Source of the DNA: JBFFXF01 sp041569895
Lineage (GTDB): Bacteria > Planctomycetota > UBA8108 > JACQVS01
DNA: 16,012 bases
Assembly: GCA_041569895.1 (NCBI GenBank)
Contig: JBFFXF010000169.1
Coordinates: 1 to 16,012, forward strand
Reading direction: 5' to 3'
Below the pieces are notes generated by a model that saw only the letters and a list, made by a program, of their open reading frames with translations, had not been told where the DNA came from and did not search any database. A program made the translations under genes and the position numbers. Below, piece after piece: positions 7,538 through 15,162 of this stretch. How positions within the stretch are numbered: position 1 is the stretch's first letter; every line of letters begins with the position of its first letter.

Positions 7538-9463
7538 TCAGCGTGTTTGCTGCGGAGTCAGGGCCCGCTCGACGGCCTCGCGGACAGGAGCGGGCGGGAC
7601 GCGCCGGCGGACCACCACCGGGGCGGACCGCGGCGGTGGCGGCTCGCGACGTCGCCGCAGGAAGGGCAGCACGAGCAGGAAGGGGAGCACGCAGAGAGTG
7701 ATCGACGACAGGATCGTACCGGCCTCGAGTCCGGGCGGCTCGAAGACGAACTCGACCCGGCGCGCGCCGGATGGCAGGTCGACGGCGACCGCAGCCGGTC
7801 CATGGGCGCGCACCGGCGCCTCCGCGCCGTCGACGAGCGCGGAGATGCCAGCCACCGGCGGCAGCGCGACGACCAGCGTCGCCGGCGCGTCGACGTCGAC
7901 CGCGCAGCGCCAGCGATCGACGCCGCTCTCGAGCGGCACCGGCACGTCGATCTCCGCGCCCATGCCGCGACGGGATGTGAGGAGCGCGGATCCGATCCAC
8001 GCCGGGTTGCGATAGACGTACTTGCCGTCGTCGCGAAGGAACTGGAGCAGCCGGAAACGGCCACGGGTCTCGGGGAGGTCCGAGACGATCGTCCCGACGC
8101 CGGCGCGGGCCAGGTCCCGCGGGTCGTCGAGCGCGTCGACGTCCGCGACCCCGCCGTGCGGGTATCGCAGCAGGCGACGGGCCGCGAGCGCGTCGGCGAG
8201 TCGCTCGTGGTCCGGTCCCACGACCGCGATGCGCGCGCCCGGCTCGACGTGCTGCGCCAGGAACGCCACCCACCCCGGCGCCCTGGCGATCTCGTCGGGA
8301 GCGCGCCCGACGAGCAGCGGGCGCTGCGCTGGAACCGCCTCGAGGAGCAGGACGCCGAGCACGCCCAGCGCCAGCGCGTGGCGCAGAAGCGGCCGGCCGG
8401 AAAGGCTCCGCGCCGAGAACGCGAAGGACACGACGAGACCGACGAAGAACCCGACGAAGGCGATCGCCTCGCGTGGACCCGCGACGGCGATCGCCGCGCC
8501 GATGCCGATCAGCCAGAGCCTCCGGCACCCCTTCCCCTCGACTCCGTCGCGGACGATCCACTGCACCCCCGCGAGGAACGTCACCAGCACCACCGCGCCG
8601 AGGTGGTAGGGCAGCCGCACGGACGCGTCGCCGCGCCACCACGGCATCGCCAGTGCGGCGACGTCTCCGATGAGCGACTCGGACCCGAGGGCAGCGGGGA
8701 GCCAGCGATACGCGGCGAGAAACAACCCACCGAGGCATGCGACGGACGCCGCGAGGACCGAGCGGAGACGGTCCCGGGCGGGCAGCGGTCGCCACGCGGT
8801 CGCCGACAGCGGCGCCAGGGCGAGCGTCGCCAGCGCGCCGACGAGATCGCCGCAACAGGCGACGAGCGCCGTCACCGCGCCGAGGGCCGTGGCGCGCTCG
8901 ATCGACGGTCGCTCGAGCACGCGGATCAGGAGGAGGAGCAGCAACGGGAAGAGTGCCGCCGACTGCGCGAGGCCGAGATCGGCCGGTGTCGTCGAGCAAT
9001 CGATGAGGCCGCCGGCGAGGGCGAAGACGACCGCGCCCACCGTCGCGGGGATGGCGTCGGCGCCGAGCCGCCGCGCGAGGAAGAAGGTCGCGACCGCGCC
9101 GGCCCAGATCTTCACCAGGAGCAGCAGCGTGATCGCGAGCCCGAACGGCAGCGCGCGAGCGAGGACGAAGAGGAGCGGGTGCATGGCGAGGGCGGGGGCG
9201 CGCGACGCGAGGTTGCCGCCATCGGCGTCCGTGTCGAGGAGCGGCATCGCGCCGGATCTCTCGAGCACCTGCCACTGGAAGAGCGCGTCGACGTACGGGC
9301 CGTGGAACGACCCGTCCGGTGCCGCGTCGCGGCGGTGCGCCGGTGGGGCTCCCGGCAGGTGCTCCGGTTGCTCGAGGAGGCCCGCGAAGAGCACCACCAG
9401 CACCCCGCCGATGACGGGGGCGGGGAGGGCGACTGCGAGCCGTCGAACGTGCCGTCGCGACAT
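7538..9463 (-). CDS. YfhO-like polytopic membrane protein
   Basis: A 641-residue inner-membrane protein. It starts with a positively charged N-terminus and one helix (MSRRHVRRLA, about 1-28), followed by an extracytoplasmic segment with HGPYVDALFQWQVLERSGAMPLLD, then about ten hydrophobic helices to residue 400. A soluble region (about 420-590) contains NPAWIGSALL and a beta-rich stretch. The closing G-ARRVEFVFEPPGLEAG before a final helix is typical of the YfhO family. YfhO members resemble C-type glycosyltransferases and have been linked to glycosylation of lipoteichoic acid or cell-surface lipids. The start at 9461-9463 was chosen because the upstream 47 residues of the longer frame are not membrane-like. 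It is the first gene of the likely operon with the ABC ATPase and the fused permease, which hints at export or decoration of a surface glycan or lipid. This is inference. Confidence 0.8.
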   Translation of the reverse strand: MSRRHVRRLAVALPAPVIGGVLVVLFAGLLEQPEHLPGAPPAHRRDAAPDGSFHGPYVDALFQWQVLERSGAMPLLDTDADGGNLASRAPALAMHPLLFVLARALPFGLAITLLLLVKIWAGAVATFFLARRLGADAIPATVGAVVFALAGGLIDCSTTPADLGLAQSAALFPLLLLLLIRVLERPSIERATALGAVTALVACCGDLVGALATLALAPLSATAWRPLPARDRLRSVLAASVACLGGLFLAAYRWLPAALGSESLIGDVAALAMPWWRGDASVRLPYHLGAVVLVTFLAGVQWIVRDGVEGKGCRRLWLIGIGAAIAVAGPREAIAFVGFFVGLVVSFAFSARSLSGRPLLRHALALGVLGVLLLEAVPAQRPLLVGRAPDEIARAPGWVAFLAQHVEPGARIAVVGPDHERLADALAARRLLRYPHGGVADVDALDDPRDLARAGVGTIVSDLPETRGRFRLLQFLRDDGKYVYRNPAWIGSALLTSRRGMGAEIDVPVPLESGVDRWRCAVDVDAPATLVVALPPVAGISALVDGAEAPVRAHGPAAVAVDLPSGARRVEFVFEPPGLEAGTILSSITLCVLPFLLVLPFLRRRREPPPPRSAPVVVRRRVPPAPVREAVERALTPQQTR

Positions 9464-9642
9464 GGGTTCAGATCGGCGCCCGAAGTGCCGATAGTGCCGG
9501 TAAGGAGCCCTCTCCCGGGGAATGTCTCGGAGTTCTAGAATCGGTTCCGCCGGCTCAATTCTGTGGGGGCCGGTCATGGACGGGCACGCGTCATTCTGGT
9601 ACATTCATGGGCTTGGTGGAGAATGGACACGAGGTCTGAGCC

Positions 9643-10146
9643 GTGAGCCGAGCTCTCGTTCGACGACTCTCGATCACGTTGCTCGCCATGGCCGTGTCGG
9701 GTTGCTTTCGCCCGATGACCATGACGACGCTCCGTGGCGGCCTCGCGGTCTACCCCGATGTGGTCGTCGGCAAGCCGACCATCCTCGCCTTCCTCAACGC
9801 CAACGACCGGCGCTGCGACGAGGTGATCCCCTCGCTCTGGGGGCTCTCGAACCGGCCCGGCAGCCCGGCGCGGATTATCGGAGTGATGGTGTACGACGAT
9901 CTGTCGTACGTCTCCGAGATCGACACGCTCGACTACGCCTCGGAGCTCACGGTGCTGATGGATCCCGATCGCCGGCTGACGCGCCGTTTCGGCGTCACGC
10001 GCTTCCCGCTGTTCATCTTCCTTTCGGCGGATGGCAAGGTGATCGATCGCGCTCGCCGGCTCACCGACGTGCCGCGCTGGATCGACGAGGACCGCTGGTA
10101 CCGGCGCGCGCTGCCCGAGCCCGACGAGGAAGTGCCGGCGATCTGA
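9643..10146 (+). CDS. Thioredoxin-fold lipoprotein (TlpA-like) with degenerate DRRC active site
   Basis: A 167-residue predicted lipoprotein. The signal peptide (1-20) has arginines at the start, a hydrophobic core and the lipobox VSGC, with C21 as the lipidated residue. The rest follows the thioredoxin/TlpA fold: KPTILAFLNANDRRCDEVIP (44-63) lines up with the usual strand and CxxC helix start, and FGVTRFPLFIFLSADGKVID (116-135) supplies the cis-proline loop (P122) and last strands. The CxxC motif is D55-R-R-C58: the exposed nucleophilic cysteine is replaced by Asp and only the second remains, so classic disulfide reduction is unlikely. The start is GTG at 9643 with GAGG (9631-9634) eight bases upstream. 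It is convergent with the SSS symporter gene 27 bases away. A weak TGGACG-N17-TACATT pair (9577-9605) could be its promoter. Confidence 0.8.
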   Translation: MSRALVRRLSITLLAMAVSGCFRPMTMTTLRGGLAVYPDVVVGKPTILAFLNANDRRCDEVIPSLWGLSNRPGSPARIIGVMVYDDLSYVSEIDTLDYASELTVLMDPDRRLTRRFGVTRFPLFIFLSADGKVIDRARRLTDVPRWIDEDRWYRRALPEPDEEVPAI

Positions 10147-10153
10147 CGCCGTC

Positions 10154-10166
10154 GCGCCGTCGGCGC
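10154..10166. terminator. Possible short hairpin between convergent genes
   Basis: GCGCC-GTC-GGCGC forms a 5-bp GC stem with a 3-base loop in the 27-base gap between the convergent lipoprotein and symporter stop codons. There is no run of T on either side, so it is not a canonical intrinsic terminator. Its position is the only other support. Confidence 0.25.
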
Positions 10167-10173
10167 TCCCGAT

Positions 10174-11757
10174 TCACTCGCCCGTTTCGGTTTTCCGCCG
10201 ACCGAGCAATCCGACGCCGAGCGACACCCCCGTCCCGAGGACGATCCAGTACGGCCACGCCAGCAGCGGCACGCACCAGCGCACGGCCGAGGTCAGCCAG
10301 TCGGGCGTCGACTCGATCCAGCTCGCGACGATCGCCGGCGCGGCCTGCGGCTGCTCGATGAACGCGCGCCACTGGAGCGCGAGGACGACGACCACCGAGA
10401 TCAGCATGCCGGCGGTCGTCGACACGCCGGTGCCGCGGCCGGTGAAGATGCCGAGGAGAAACACCCCGAGGAGCGCGCCGTAGAAGTAAGTCAGCGCCTT
10501 CATGGCGATGGCGAAGACGCTGTCGCCGCTGCCGATGAATCCGAGCGCCACGGCGACGAGCCCCGCGCCGCAGAGAAACGTGGCGACACGTGACGCCAGC
10601 AGATAGTGCTCCTCGCGACCACCGCGATACACGAAGGGACGGTAGAAGTCCGAGATCAGCGTCGACGACAGCGCGTTCAGCACCGACGTCAGGCTGGAGA
10701 GCGCCGCGGCGAATACGCCGGCGAACAGGAACCCGGCCAGCCCCGCCGGGACATATCGCACGATGAAATCGGGGAAGAAGTGGTCGGGGTTGGCGACGCC
10801 CTCCGGTCTGAATTCGGGGTGGAGGTCGTGGAGCAGCCAGAGCAGGGTGCCGACGAGCAGGAAGAGCAGCGTCAGTGGCAGGATGATCACCGCGCTGCCG
10901 ATCAGCGAGCGCCCGCCGTCGCGCGCGTCCTGACAGGTGAGCATCCGCTGGACGATGTCCTGGTCGGTCCCGTGAGTCGCGAGCGTCAGCACGAAGCCGC
11001 CGGCGAGTCCGACGACGAGCGGCGCATCGCTGGCGAAGAAGTCCCGCCAGGTCGCCGGGGAGCCATCCGGCGCGGAGGCGCCGAGGTGAACGACGCGGAC
11101 CTTCTCCCCGAGCACCTCGTGTCCGATGATCGCGCCGAGCCCTCCGTCGATGTTCACCAGGATGAAGACAGCCGCGAGCACGCCCCCCGCCATGAACGTC
11201 AGCCCGAGAACGCAGTCGGTCCAGACCACCGACCGGATGCCGCCGATCAGCGTGTACCCGATCGCGAAGACGCCGAGACCGATGATGGCGTACTCGATCC
11301 GCAGCCCGGCGGCAATCTCGATGGCGAGGCAGGCCGCGTAGAGGCGGACGCCGCTCGCGAGCACCCTGCCGCACAGGAAGAGCGAGGCGCCGAGCGCCCG
11401 CGTCCAGTTGCCGAAGCGCTTCTCGAGAAACCCGTACACCGTGACGACGTCGAGGCCGTAGAAGACCTGCAGGAAGTAGTAGGCGAGGAAGATCCGCCCG
11501 GCGATGAACCCGAAGATCAACTGCGCGACCCGCCAGTCGCCGCGGTAGGCGAGGCCGGGATAGCCGATGAACGTCACCGCGCTGGTCTCGGTGGCGATGA
11601 TCGAGAGCGCGGCCGCCCACCAGGGGATCGACCGGTCGCCGAGGAAGTAGTCGCGCGTCGTCCGCTGGCGCCCGGCGACGCGCAGACCGATGAGCATGAC
11701 CACCGTGAGGTAGACGCCGATGACGATCCAGTCGATGGGCGAAAGTGTGTCGCTCAC
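10174..11757 (-). CDS. Sodium:solute symporter (SSS family)
   Basis: A 527-residue, roughly 13-helix inner-membrane carrier that imports a solute with Na+. TM1 and the following loop are typical (DWIVIGVYLTVVMLIG, then DYFLGDRSIPWW). TM2 contains SIIATETSAVTFIGYPG. FAAALSSLTSVLNALSST (about 349-366) carries the small and serine residues that form the Na2 site in vSGLT-like proteins. ATHGTDQDIVQRMLTCQDAR (about 265-284) is another family hallmark. Length is normal. The start is GTG (11755-11757) with GGAG four bases upstream. Substrates in this family range from sugars and sialic acid to amino acids and pantothenate, and the sequence does not decide between them. It is divergent from the aldolase operon, so a shared carbohydrate role is possible but unproven. 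Confidence 0.95.
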   Translation of the reverse strand: MSDTLSPIDWIVIGVYLTVVMLIGLRVAGRQRTTRDYFLGDRSIPWWAAALSIIATETSAVTFIGYPGLAYRGDWRVAQLIFGFIAGRIFLAYYFLQVFYGLDVVTVYGFLEKRFGNWTRALGASLFLCGRVLASGVRLYAACLAIEIAAGLRIEYAIIGLGVFAIGYTLIGGIRSVVWTDCVLGLTFMAGGVLAAVFILVNIDGGLGAIIGHEVLGEKVRVVHLGASAPDGSPATWRDFFASDAPLVVGLAGGFVLTLATHGTDQDIVQRMLTCQDARDGGRSLIGSAVIILPLTLLFLLVGTLLWLLHDLHPEFRPEGVANPDHFFPDFIVRYVPAGLAGFLFAGVFAAALSSLTSVLNALSSTLISDFYRPFVYRGGREEHYLLASRVATFLCGAGLVAVALGFIGSGDSVFAIAMKALTYFYGALLGVFLLGIFTGRGTGVSTTAGMLISVVVVLALQWRAFIEQPQAAPAIVASWIESTPDWLTSAVRWCVPLLAWPYWIVLGTGVSLGVGLLGRRKTETGE

Positions 11758-11796
11758 GGCGCTCCAAACAGAGCGGAAGGAGCGGTCTGGTGTCCG

Positions 11797-11826
11797 CCGT
11801 TCCCGTTCCCGTTCCCGTTCCCGTGC
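11797..11826. repeat. Hexanucleotide array CCGTTC (4 exact units plus 1)
   Basis: CCGTTC occurs at 11797-11802, 11803-11808, 11809-11814 and 11815-11820, followed by CCGTGC. It lies in the 296-base divergent region between the symporter and aldolase genes, 40 bases upstream of the symporter start codon. Copy-number change here could alter spacing of the symporter promoter. The rest of the region (11827-11963) shows no gene. Confidence 0.85.
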
Positions 11827-11963
11827 CCGGCCCCGAAGTCCTGCGACCGCGAACGGGCGGCCGCGGGGTGGCTGCTCGAAATGTCATCCTCTTTCGTGTC
11901 CACCGGTCACCGGAGCGCCGAGTGTAACGACGCCACCCTCCGGGCGCAATGCGCCCCCGCCAT

Positions 11964-11991
11964 TTGCGCCGCTTCGCCCATTGGCTATAAT
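11964..11991 (+). promoter_or_regulatory. Sigma70-like promoter for the aldolase-selenoprotein-mutS2 operon
   Basis: A -35 like TTGCGC (11964-11969) and a perfect -10 TATAAT (11986-11991) are separated by 16 bases. Transcription would start near 11998, giving a leader of about 55 bases before the TTG start of the aldolase. The flanking DNA is GC-rich, which makes a perfect TATAAT stand out. No operator is evident. Confidence 0.55.
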
Positions 11992-12053
11992 CCAGCAGCA
12001 ACACCGTACTTGAAGGAGCCGCGCCTGCCGGCTTCGCTTTCCGCGGAGGACCG

Positions 12054-12740
12054 TTGGCCCGTTTCAGCCGACTGAGAACACTGACGACGATCGTCGAGGG
12101 CGGGTTGATCCCGATTCTCTACCACGGCGATCCCGACCTCGTCATGCGCGCCGTCGACGGATGCGTCTCCGGCGGGTCGCGCGTCTTCGAGTTCACCAAC
12201 CGCGGTGACGGCGCCCTGCGGACGTTCGAGTCGGTCCTCGAGCGCTGTCGCGAGCGGCATCCGGATCTGGTCGTCGGCGTCGGCTCGATCGGCGACCCGC
12301 ACACCGCGGCGGCGTTTCTCTCCGCGGGGGCCGACTTCGTCGTCAGCCCGCTGTGGAACGAGGAACTCGCGCGTCTCTGCAACAGCTTCAAAATCGCTCA
12401 CGTGCCCGGTTGCGGCAGCGTCACGGAGATCGCCGCGGCGGAGTCGGCGGGCTGCGAGCTGGTGAAACTCTTTCCTGCCGGCGGCCTCGGCGGTCCCGGT
12501 TTCATCCGCGCCGTGCGCGGTCCGCGGCCCTGGACGAGCATCGTGCCCACCGGCGGCGTCGCGCCGGAGGAGGAGAACGTCAAGGAGTGGATCCGGGCCG
12601 GGGCGGCGTGTCTCGGCATCGGGTCGAAGCTGTGCGATCCGAAGGCGCTCCAGCACGGCGACGACCCCGCGCTTGCTCGCCGCGTGGCGGACGTGCTGCG
12701 CTGGATCCGCGAGGCGCGCGGCGAGGGCTGGAGCCTGTGA
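12054..12740 (+). CDS. KDPG/KHG-type aldolase (2-dehydro-3-deoxyphosphogluconate aldolase family)
   Basis: A 228-residue class I aldolase of the Eda family, which cleaves KDPG (or KDPGal/KHG) to pyruvate and an aldehyde such as glyceraldehyde 3-phosphate in the cytosol. The Schiff-base lysine is K138 in LVKLFPAGG. The catalytic glutamate is E46 and the phosphate-side arginine is R50 in FEFTNRGD. PTGGV (165-169) is the usual phosphate-binding turn, and GVGSIGD and FVVSP fit the remaining barrel strands. The start is TTG (12054-12056) just after GGAGGA (12045-12050), and homology begins at once, so the rare start is credible. It heads an operon: the selenoprotein gene follows after 52 bases. 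The GDGALRTFE variant resembles aldolases annotated as bifunctional, so the exact substrate (Entner-Doudoroff, uronate or hydroxyoxoglutarate) is open. Confidence 0.92.
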   Translation: MARFSRLRTLTTIVEGGLIPILYHGDPDLVMRAVDGCVSGGSRVFEFTNRGDGALRTFESVLERCRERHPDLVVGVGSIGDPHTAAAFLSAGADFVVSPLWNEELARLCNSFKIAHVPGCGSVTEIAAAESAGCELVKLFPAGGLGGPGFIRAVRGPRPWTSIVPTGGVAPEEENVKEWIRAGAACLGIGSKLCDPKALQHGDDPALARRVADVLRWIREARGEGWSL

Positions 12741-12792
12741 CGCCCGCGTCGCGGTCACGCAGGGGCGAAGGGAACACAGAGTAAGGAGAGGC

Positions 12793-13032
12793 ATGGCCAG
12801 GAAACCGAAGGTCTCGATCGAATACTGCGTTGTCTGAAACTACCACCCGAAGGCGGCCGGTCTGGCCGCCGCGATCAAGGACGAGTTCGGCGTCGTCCCG
12901 GAGCTGATCGATGGCTCCGGCGGCGTGTTCGAGGTGACCGTCGACGGCGAGCTCGTCTACTCGAAGAAGGCGACCGGCCGGTTCCCGGAGCATGAGGAGA
13001 TCTTCTACCACGTCAAGGCGGTGCTGTCGTGA
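12793..13032 (+). CDS. SelW/Rdx-family selenoprotein with in-frame UGA (selenocysteine)
   Basis: A 79-residue thioredoxin-like protein that is readable only if the TGA at 12835-12837 is decoded as selenocysteine. The N-terminus reads MARKPKVSIEYCVVU, so C12-V-V-U15 is a CxxU redox motif directly after the first strand, as in SelW, SelT, SelH and other Rdx proteins. After it the frame continues NYHPKAAGLAAAIKDEFG, then VFEVTVDGELVYSKKATGRF and FPEHEEIF, the typical strand pair and C-terminal helix of the family. It ends at TGA 13030-13032. The start ATG has a strong AAGGAGAG seven bases upstream. Codon use is as in the neighbours, with no sign of decay. It sits between the aldolase (52 bases) and mutS2 (15 bases), so it is in an operon. 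Rdx proteins are presumed thiol/selenol oxidoreductases, and their bacterial substrates are unknown. Its decoding needs SelA, SelB, SelC and SelD elsewhere in the genome. Confidence 0.9.
12852..12870 (+). promoter_or_regulatory. Bacterial SECIS element (selenocysteine insertion hairpin)
   Basis: GGCGGCC (12852-12858), loop GGTCT (12859-12863) and GGCCGCC (12864-12870) form a perfect 7-bp stem inside the coding region. The loop begins 21 bases after the UGA, within the range known for bacterial SECIS. It opens with G, as bacterial SECIS models require. GGUCU also occurs in the E. coli fdhF SECIS loop bound by SelB, 18 bases after its UGA, as I recall that sequence. The fdhF bulged U is not evident here. 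Confidence 0.8.
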
Positions 13033-13047
13033 GCGACGGCGTCCCGG

Positions 13048-15162
13048 ATGAACTCGCACGCGCTCCGCGTCCTCGAGTACGATCGCGTTCGTGAGATCCT
13101 CGCCAGCTATGCGATGAGTCCGCTCGGGAAGGCCCTCGCCGGCGCGCTCGAGCCGGGCGGCGATGCGGCGACGATCGAGCGCCGGCTGCGGGAGGCCGAC
13201 GAGATGCGCCGCCTGACGGCGATCGCGCGGGTGCCTCTCAGGGGCTTCAAGGACGTCGCCACCTCGATCCGCACGCTCGCGGAGGGAGGGCGCCCGGCCG
13301 AGCCCGAGTTGCTCTGGGACACGGTCGAGCTCCTCCGCGGCGCCGTCGCGCTGCGCGAGGTCCTGAAGAGAGAGCCGGACGAGTTCCCCGAGCTCGCGGC
13401 GCTCGGCGAGGGGATCGCGGACGTGCCCGAGCTGCGTGAGGCGATCGAGCGGAGCATCGACACGGAGGGCGATGTGCGCGACGACGCGACGCCTCGCCTC
13501 GCCGAGCTGCGTGCGGAGCTGCGCCGCAAGCGAGAGTCGATCCGCGAGCGCATCACGCGCCGGCTCGCCGAGCCGAAGCTGCAGCGTGCGTTGCAGGCCG
13601 AGGGCATCAAGTTCAAGAACGATCGCTACCTCCTCCCGGTGCGCGCGGAGCACCGACAGGCGGTGCCGGGCGTGATCCGCGACCGGTCGCAGTCGGGCGC
13701 GACGCTCTACATCGAGCCGGAGGACCTGGTCGTCGAGGGAGACGCCCTGCTCGCTCTGATCGACGACGAGCGCGCCGAGGTGCGCAGGATACTGTGGGAG
13801 CTGACCCGCGCCGTGCTCGCCGCCGAGGCGACGCTCCGGGCCGTGCAGGAGGCGGTCGCGCATGTCGACCTGACCTGCGCCAAGGCCCGCTTCGCGGCCG
13901 ACTATCGCCTGACCACTCCGGCGCTGACGGACCCCGACGAGGCGTTCGACCTCGTGCTGCGCGACGCGCGCCACCCGTACCTGATGTGGCTCGCGCGCGG
14001 GCGCGCGGAGAGCGGTGATGGCAGCTCCGGTGAAGGGCGGGCGGCGATCGACCGCGTCCACGAGGAGGTCGTCCCGCTCGACATCAGCCTCGGAAACGGC
14101 CGGCGACTCCTCGTCGTCACCGGTCCGAACACCGGCGGCAAGACGGTGGCGCTCAAGACCATCGGGCTGTGCGTGCTGATGGGGGTCTCTGGCGTTCCGG
14201 TGCCGGCGGCGGAGGGATCGAGGATCCCGATGATCTCCGACCTCTTCGCCGACATCGGCGACGAGCAGAGCATCGAGCAGAGCCTCAGCACGTTCTCGTC
14301 GCACCTGACGCACATCCGCGAGATCCTCGCCACGGGCGATGCTCGCGCGCTCGTCCTGCTCGACGAGCTCGGCGCGGGCACCGACCCGATCGAGGGCGCG
14401 GCGCTGGCGACGTCCCTCCTCGAGTGGTTCGACCGCAGCTCCTGGCACGGCGTCATCACGACCCACCTCGGGAGTCTCAAGGAGTTCGCCTTCCGGTGCG
14501 ACGGGGCCGAGAATGCGTCGATGCAGTTCGACCCGGTGAGCCTGAAGCCGACGTTCCGGATGGTGGTGGGGCTTCCCGGCGTCTCGCACGCGCTCGAGAT
14601 CGCCCGGCGGCTCGGAGTTCCCGGCGAGATCGTCGACGAGGCCCAGAGCGCCATCGATCGCGTCCAGGGGCCGTCCCGCGAGGTGATCGAGAAGATGGAG
14701 CACACCCATCGCCGCATGGAGCGCGAGCGGCGCCGCATGGAGCGGTTGCGCCGCCGGGCGCAGGGCGAGCGGCGCGCGGCCGAATCGGAGCGCGAGGAGG
14801 CGCGCGCCGAGCGCGACGCGTGGCGAAAGGAAGCGGAACTTCTGGCCGATGATGTGATACGATCTGCACGCGGAAAGATCGTGCCGCTTCTCGAGAAGCT
14901 CAAGAGCGTCCCGAAGCAGCACCGTGCGGTCGTCGACGAGCTCCGCTGGGTCGTCGAGTTGCTGCTGGCCGAGACGCCGCTCGGCGAGCGCCGCGAGGCG
15001 TTCGTCCGCTCCCTCAAGAAGGAGGACGAGGTCTTCGTGCCGAAGTTCGGCGAGAAGTGCAAGGTGCGCAAGGTGAACAAGACCAACCGGATCGTCACCG
15101 TGCTGTTGAACGGCATCCCGACCGAGGTCGGGTTCGACGACGTGTCGTGGGTGGAGACGTGA
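13048..15162 (+). CDS. mutS2: MutS2 family ATPase lacking the C-terminal Smr nuclease domain
   Basis: A 704-residue MutS2 homologue. MutS2 proteins lack the mismatch-recognition domain of MutS and act on recombination intermediates or collided ribosomes. The N-terminal core begins LRVLEYDRVREILASYAMSPLG, followed by coiled-coil lever regions (about 160-200). ATPase motifs are Walker A GPNTGGKT (359-366), Walker B LVLLDE (435-440) and H473 in ITTHLG. A charged Arg/Glu coiled coil spans about 550-615. The C-terminus has a small KOW-like barrel (EDEVFVPKFGEKCKVRKV, about 658 onward) and then stops. Typical MutS2 proteins are about 780 residues and end with an Smr domain carrying an HGxG-type motif; here it is absent, and no Smr remnant follows in any frame because the next gene begins at once. 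The start ATG follows the selenoprotein by 15 bases, and the stop overlaps the next start (TGATG). Confidence 0.95.
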   Translation: MNSHALRVLEYDRVREILASYAMSPLGKALAGALEPGGDAATIERRLREADEMRRLTAIARVPLRGFKDVATSIRTLAEGGRPAEPELLWDTVELLRGAVALREVLKREPDEFPELAALGEGIADVPELREAIERSIDTEGDVRDDATPRLAELRAELRRKRESIRERITRRLAEPKLQRALQAEGIKFKNDRYLLPVRAEHRQAVPGVIRDRSQSGATLYIEPEDLVVEGDALLALIDDERAEVRRILWELTRAVLAAEATLRAVQEAVAHVDLTCAKARFAADYRLTTPALTDPDEAFDLVLRDARHPYLMWLARGRAESGDGSSGEGRAAIDRVHEEVVPLDISLGNGRRLLVVTGPNTGGKTVALKTIGLCVLMGVSGVPVPAAEGSRIPMISDLFADIGDEQSIEQSLSTFSSHLTHIREILATGDARALVLLDELGAGTDPIEGAALATSLLEWFDRSSWHGVITTHLGSLKEFAFRCDGAENASMQFDPVSLKPTFRMVVGLPGVSHALEIARRLGVPGEIVDEAQSAIDRVQGPSREVIEKMEHTHRRMERERRRMERLRRRAQGERRAAESEREEARAERDAWRKEAELLADDVIRSARGKIVPLLEKLKSVPKQHRAVVDELRWVVELLLAETPLGERREAFVRSLKKEDEVFVPKFGEKCKVRKVNKTNRIVTVLLNGIPTEVGFDDVSWVET

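Noticed and set aside
9464..9642. tRNA or small RNA gene in the divergent gap before the lipoprotein gene
   Set aside because: A GGTTC-like stretch recalls a T arm but no acceptor or anticodon stem can be formed around it.
10061..12004. 647-codon minus-strand frame overlapping the SSS symporter
   Set aside because: It is a shifted frame of the symporter with an Arg-rich product. The 527-residue frame has all the SSS signatures.
12835..12837. TGA as a nonsense mutation or sequencing error in a cysteine-type Rdx gene
   Set aside because: TGA lies at the exact CxxU site, a SECIS-like hairpin follows at the right distance, and the rest of the gene is intact. Reads from the genome would settle it.
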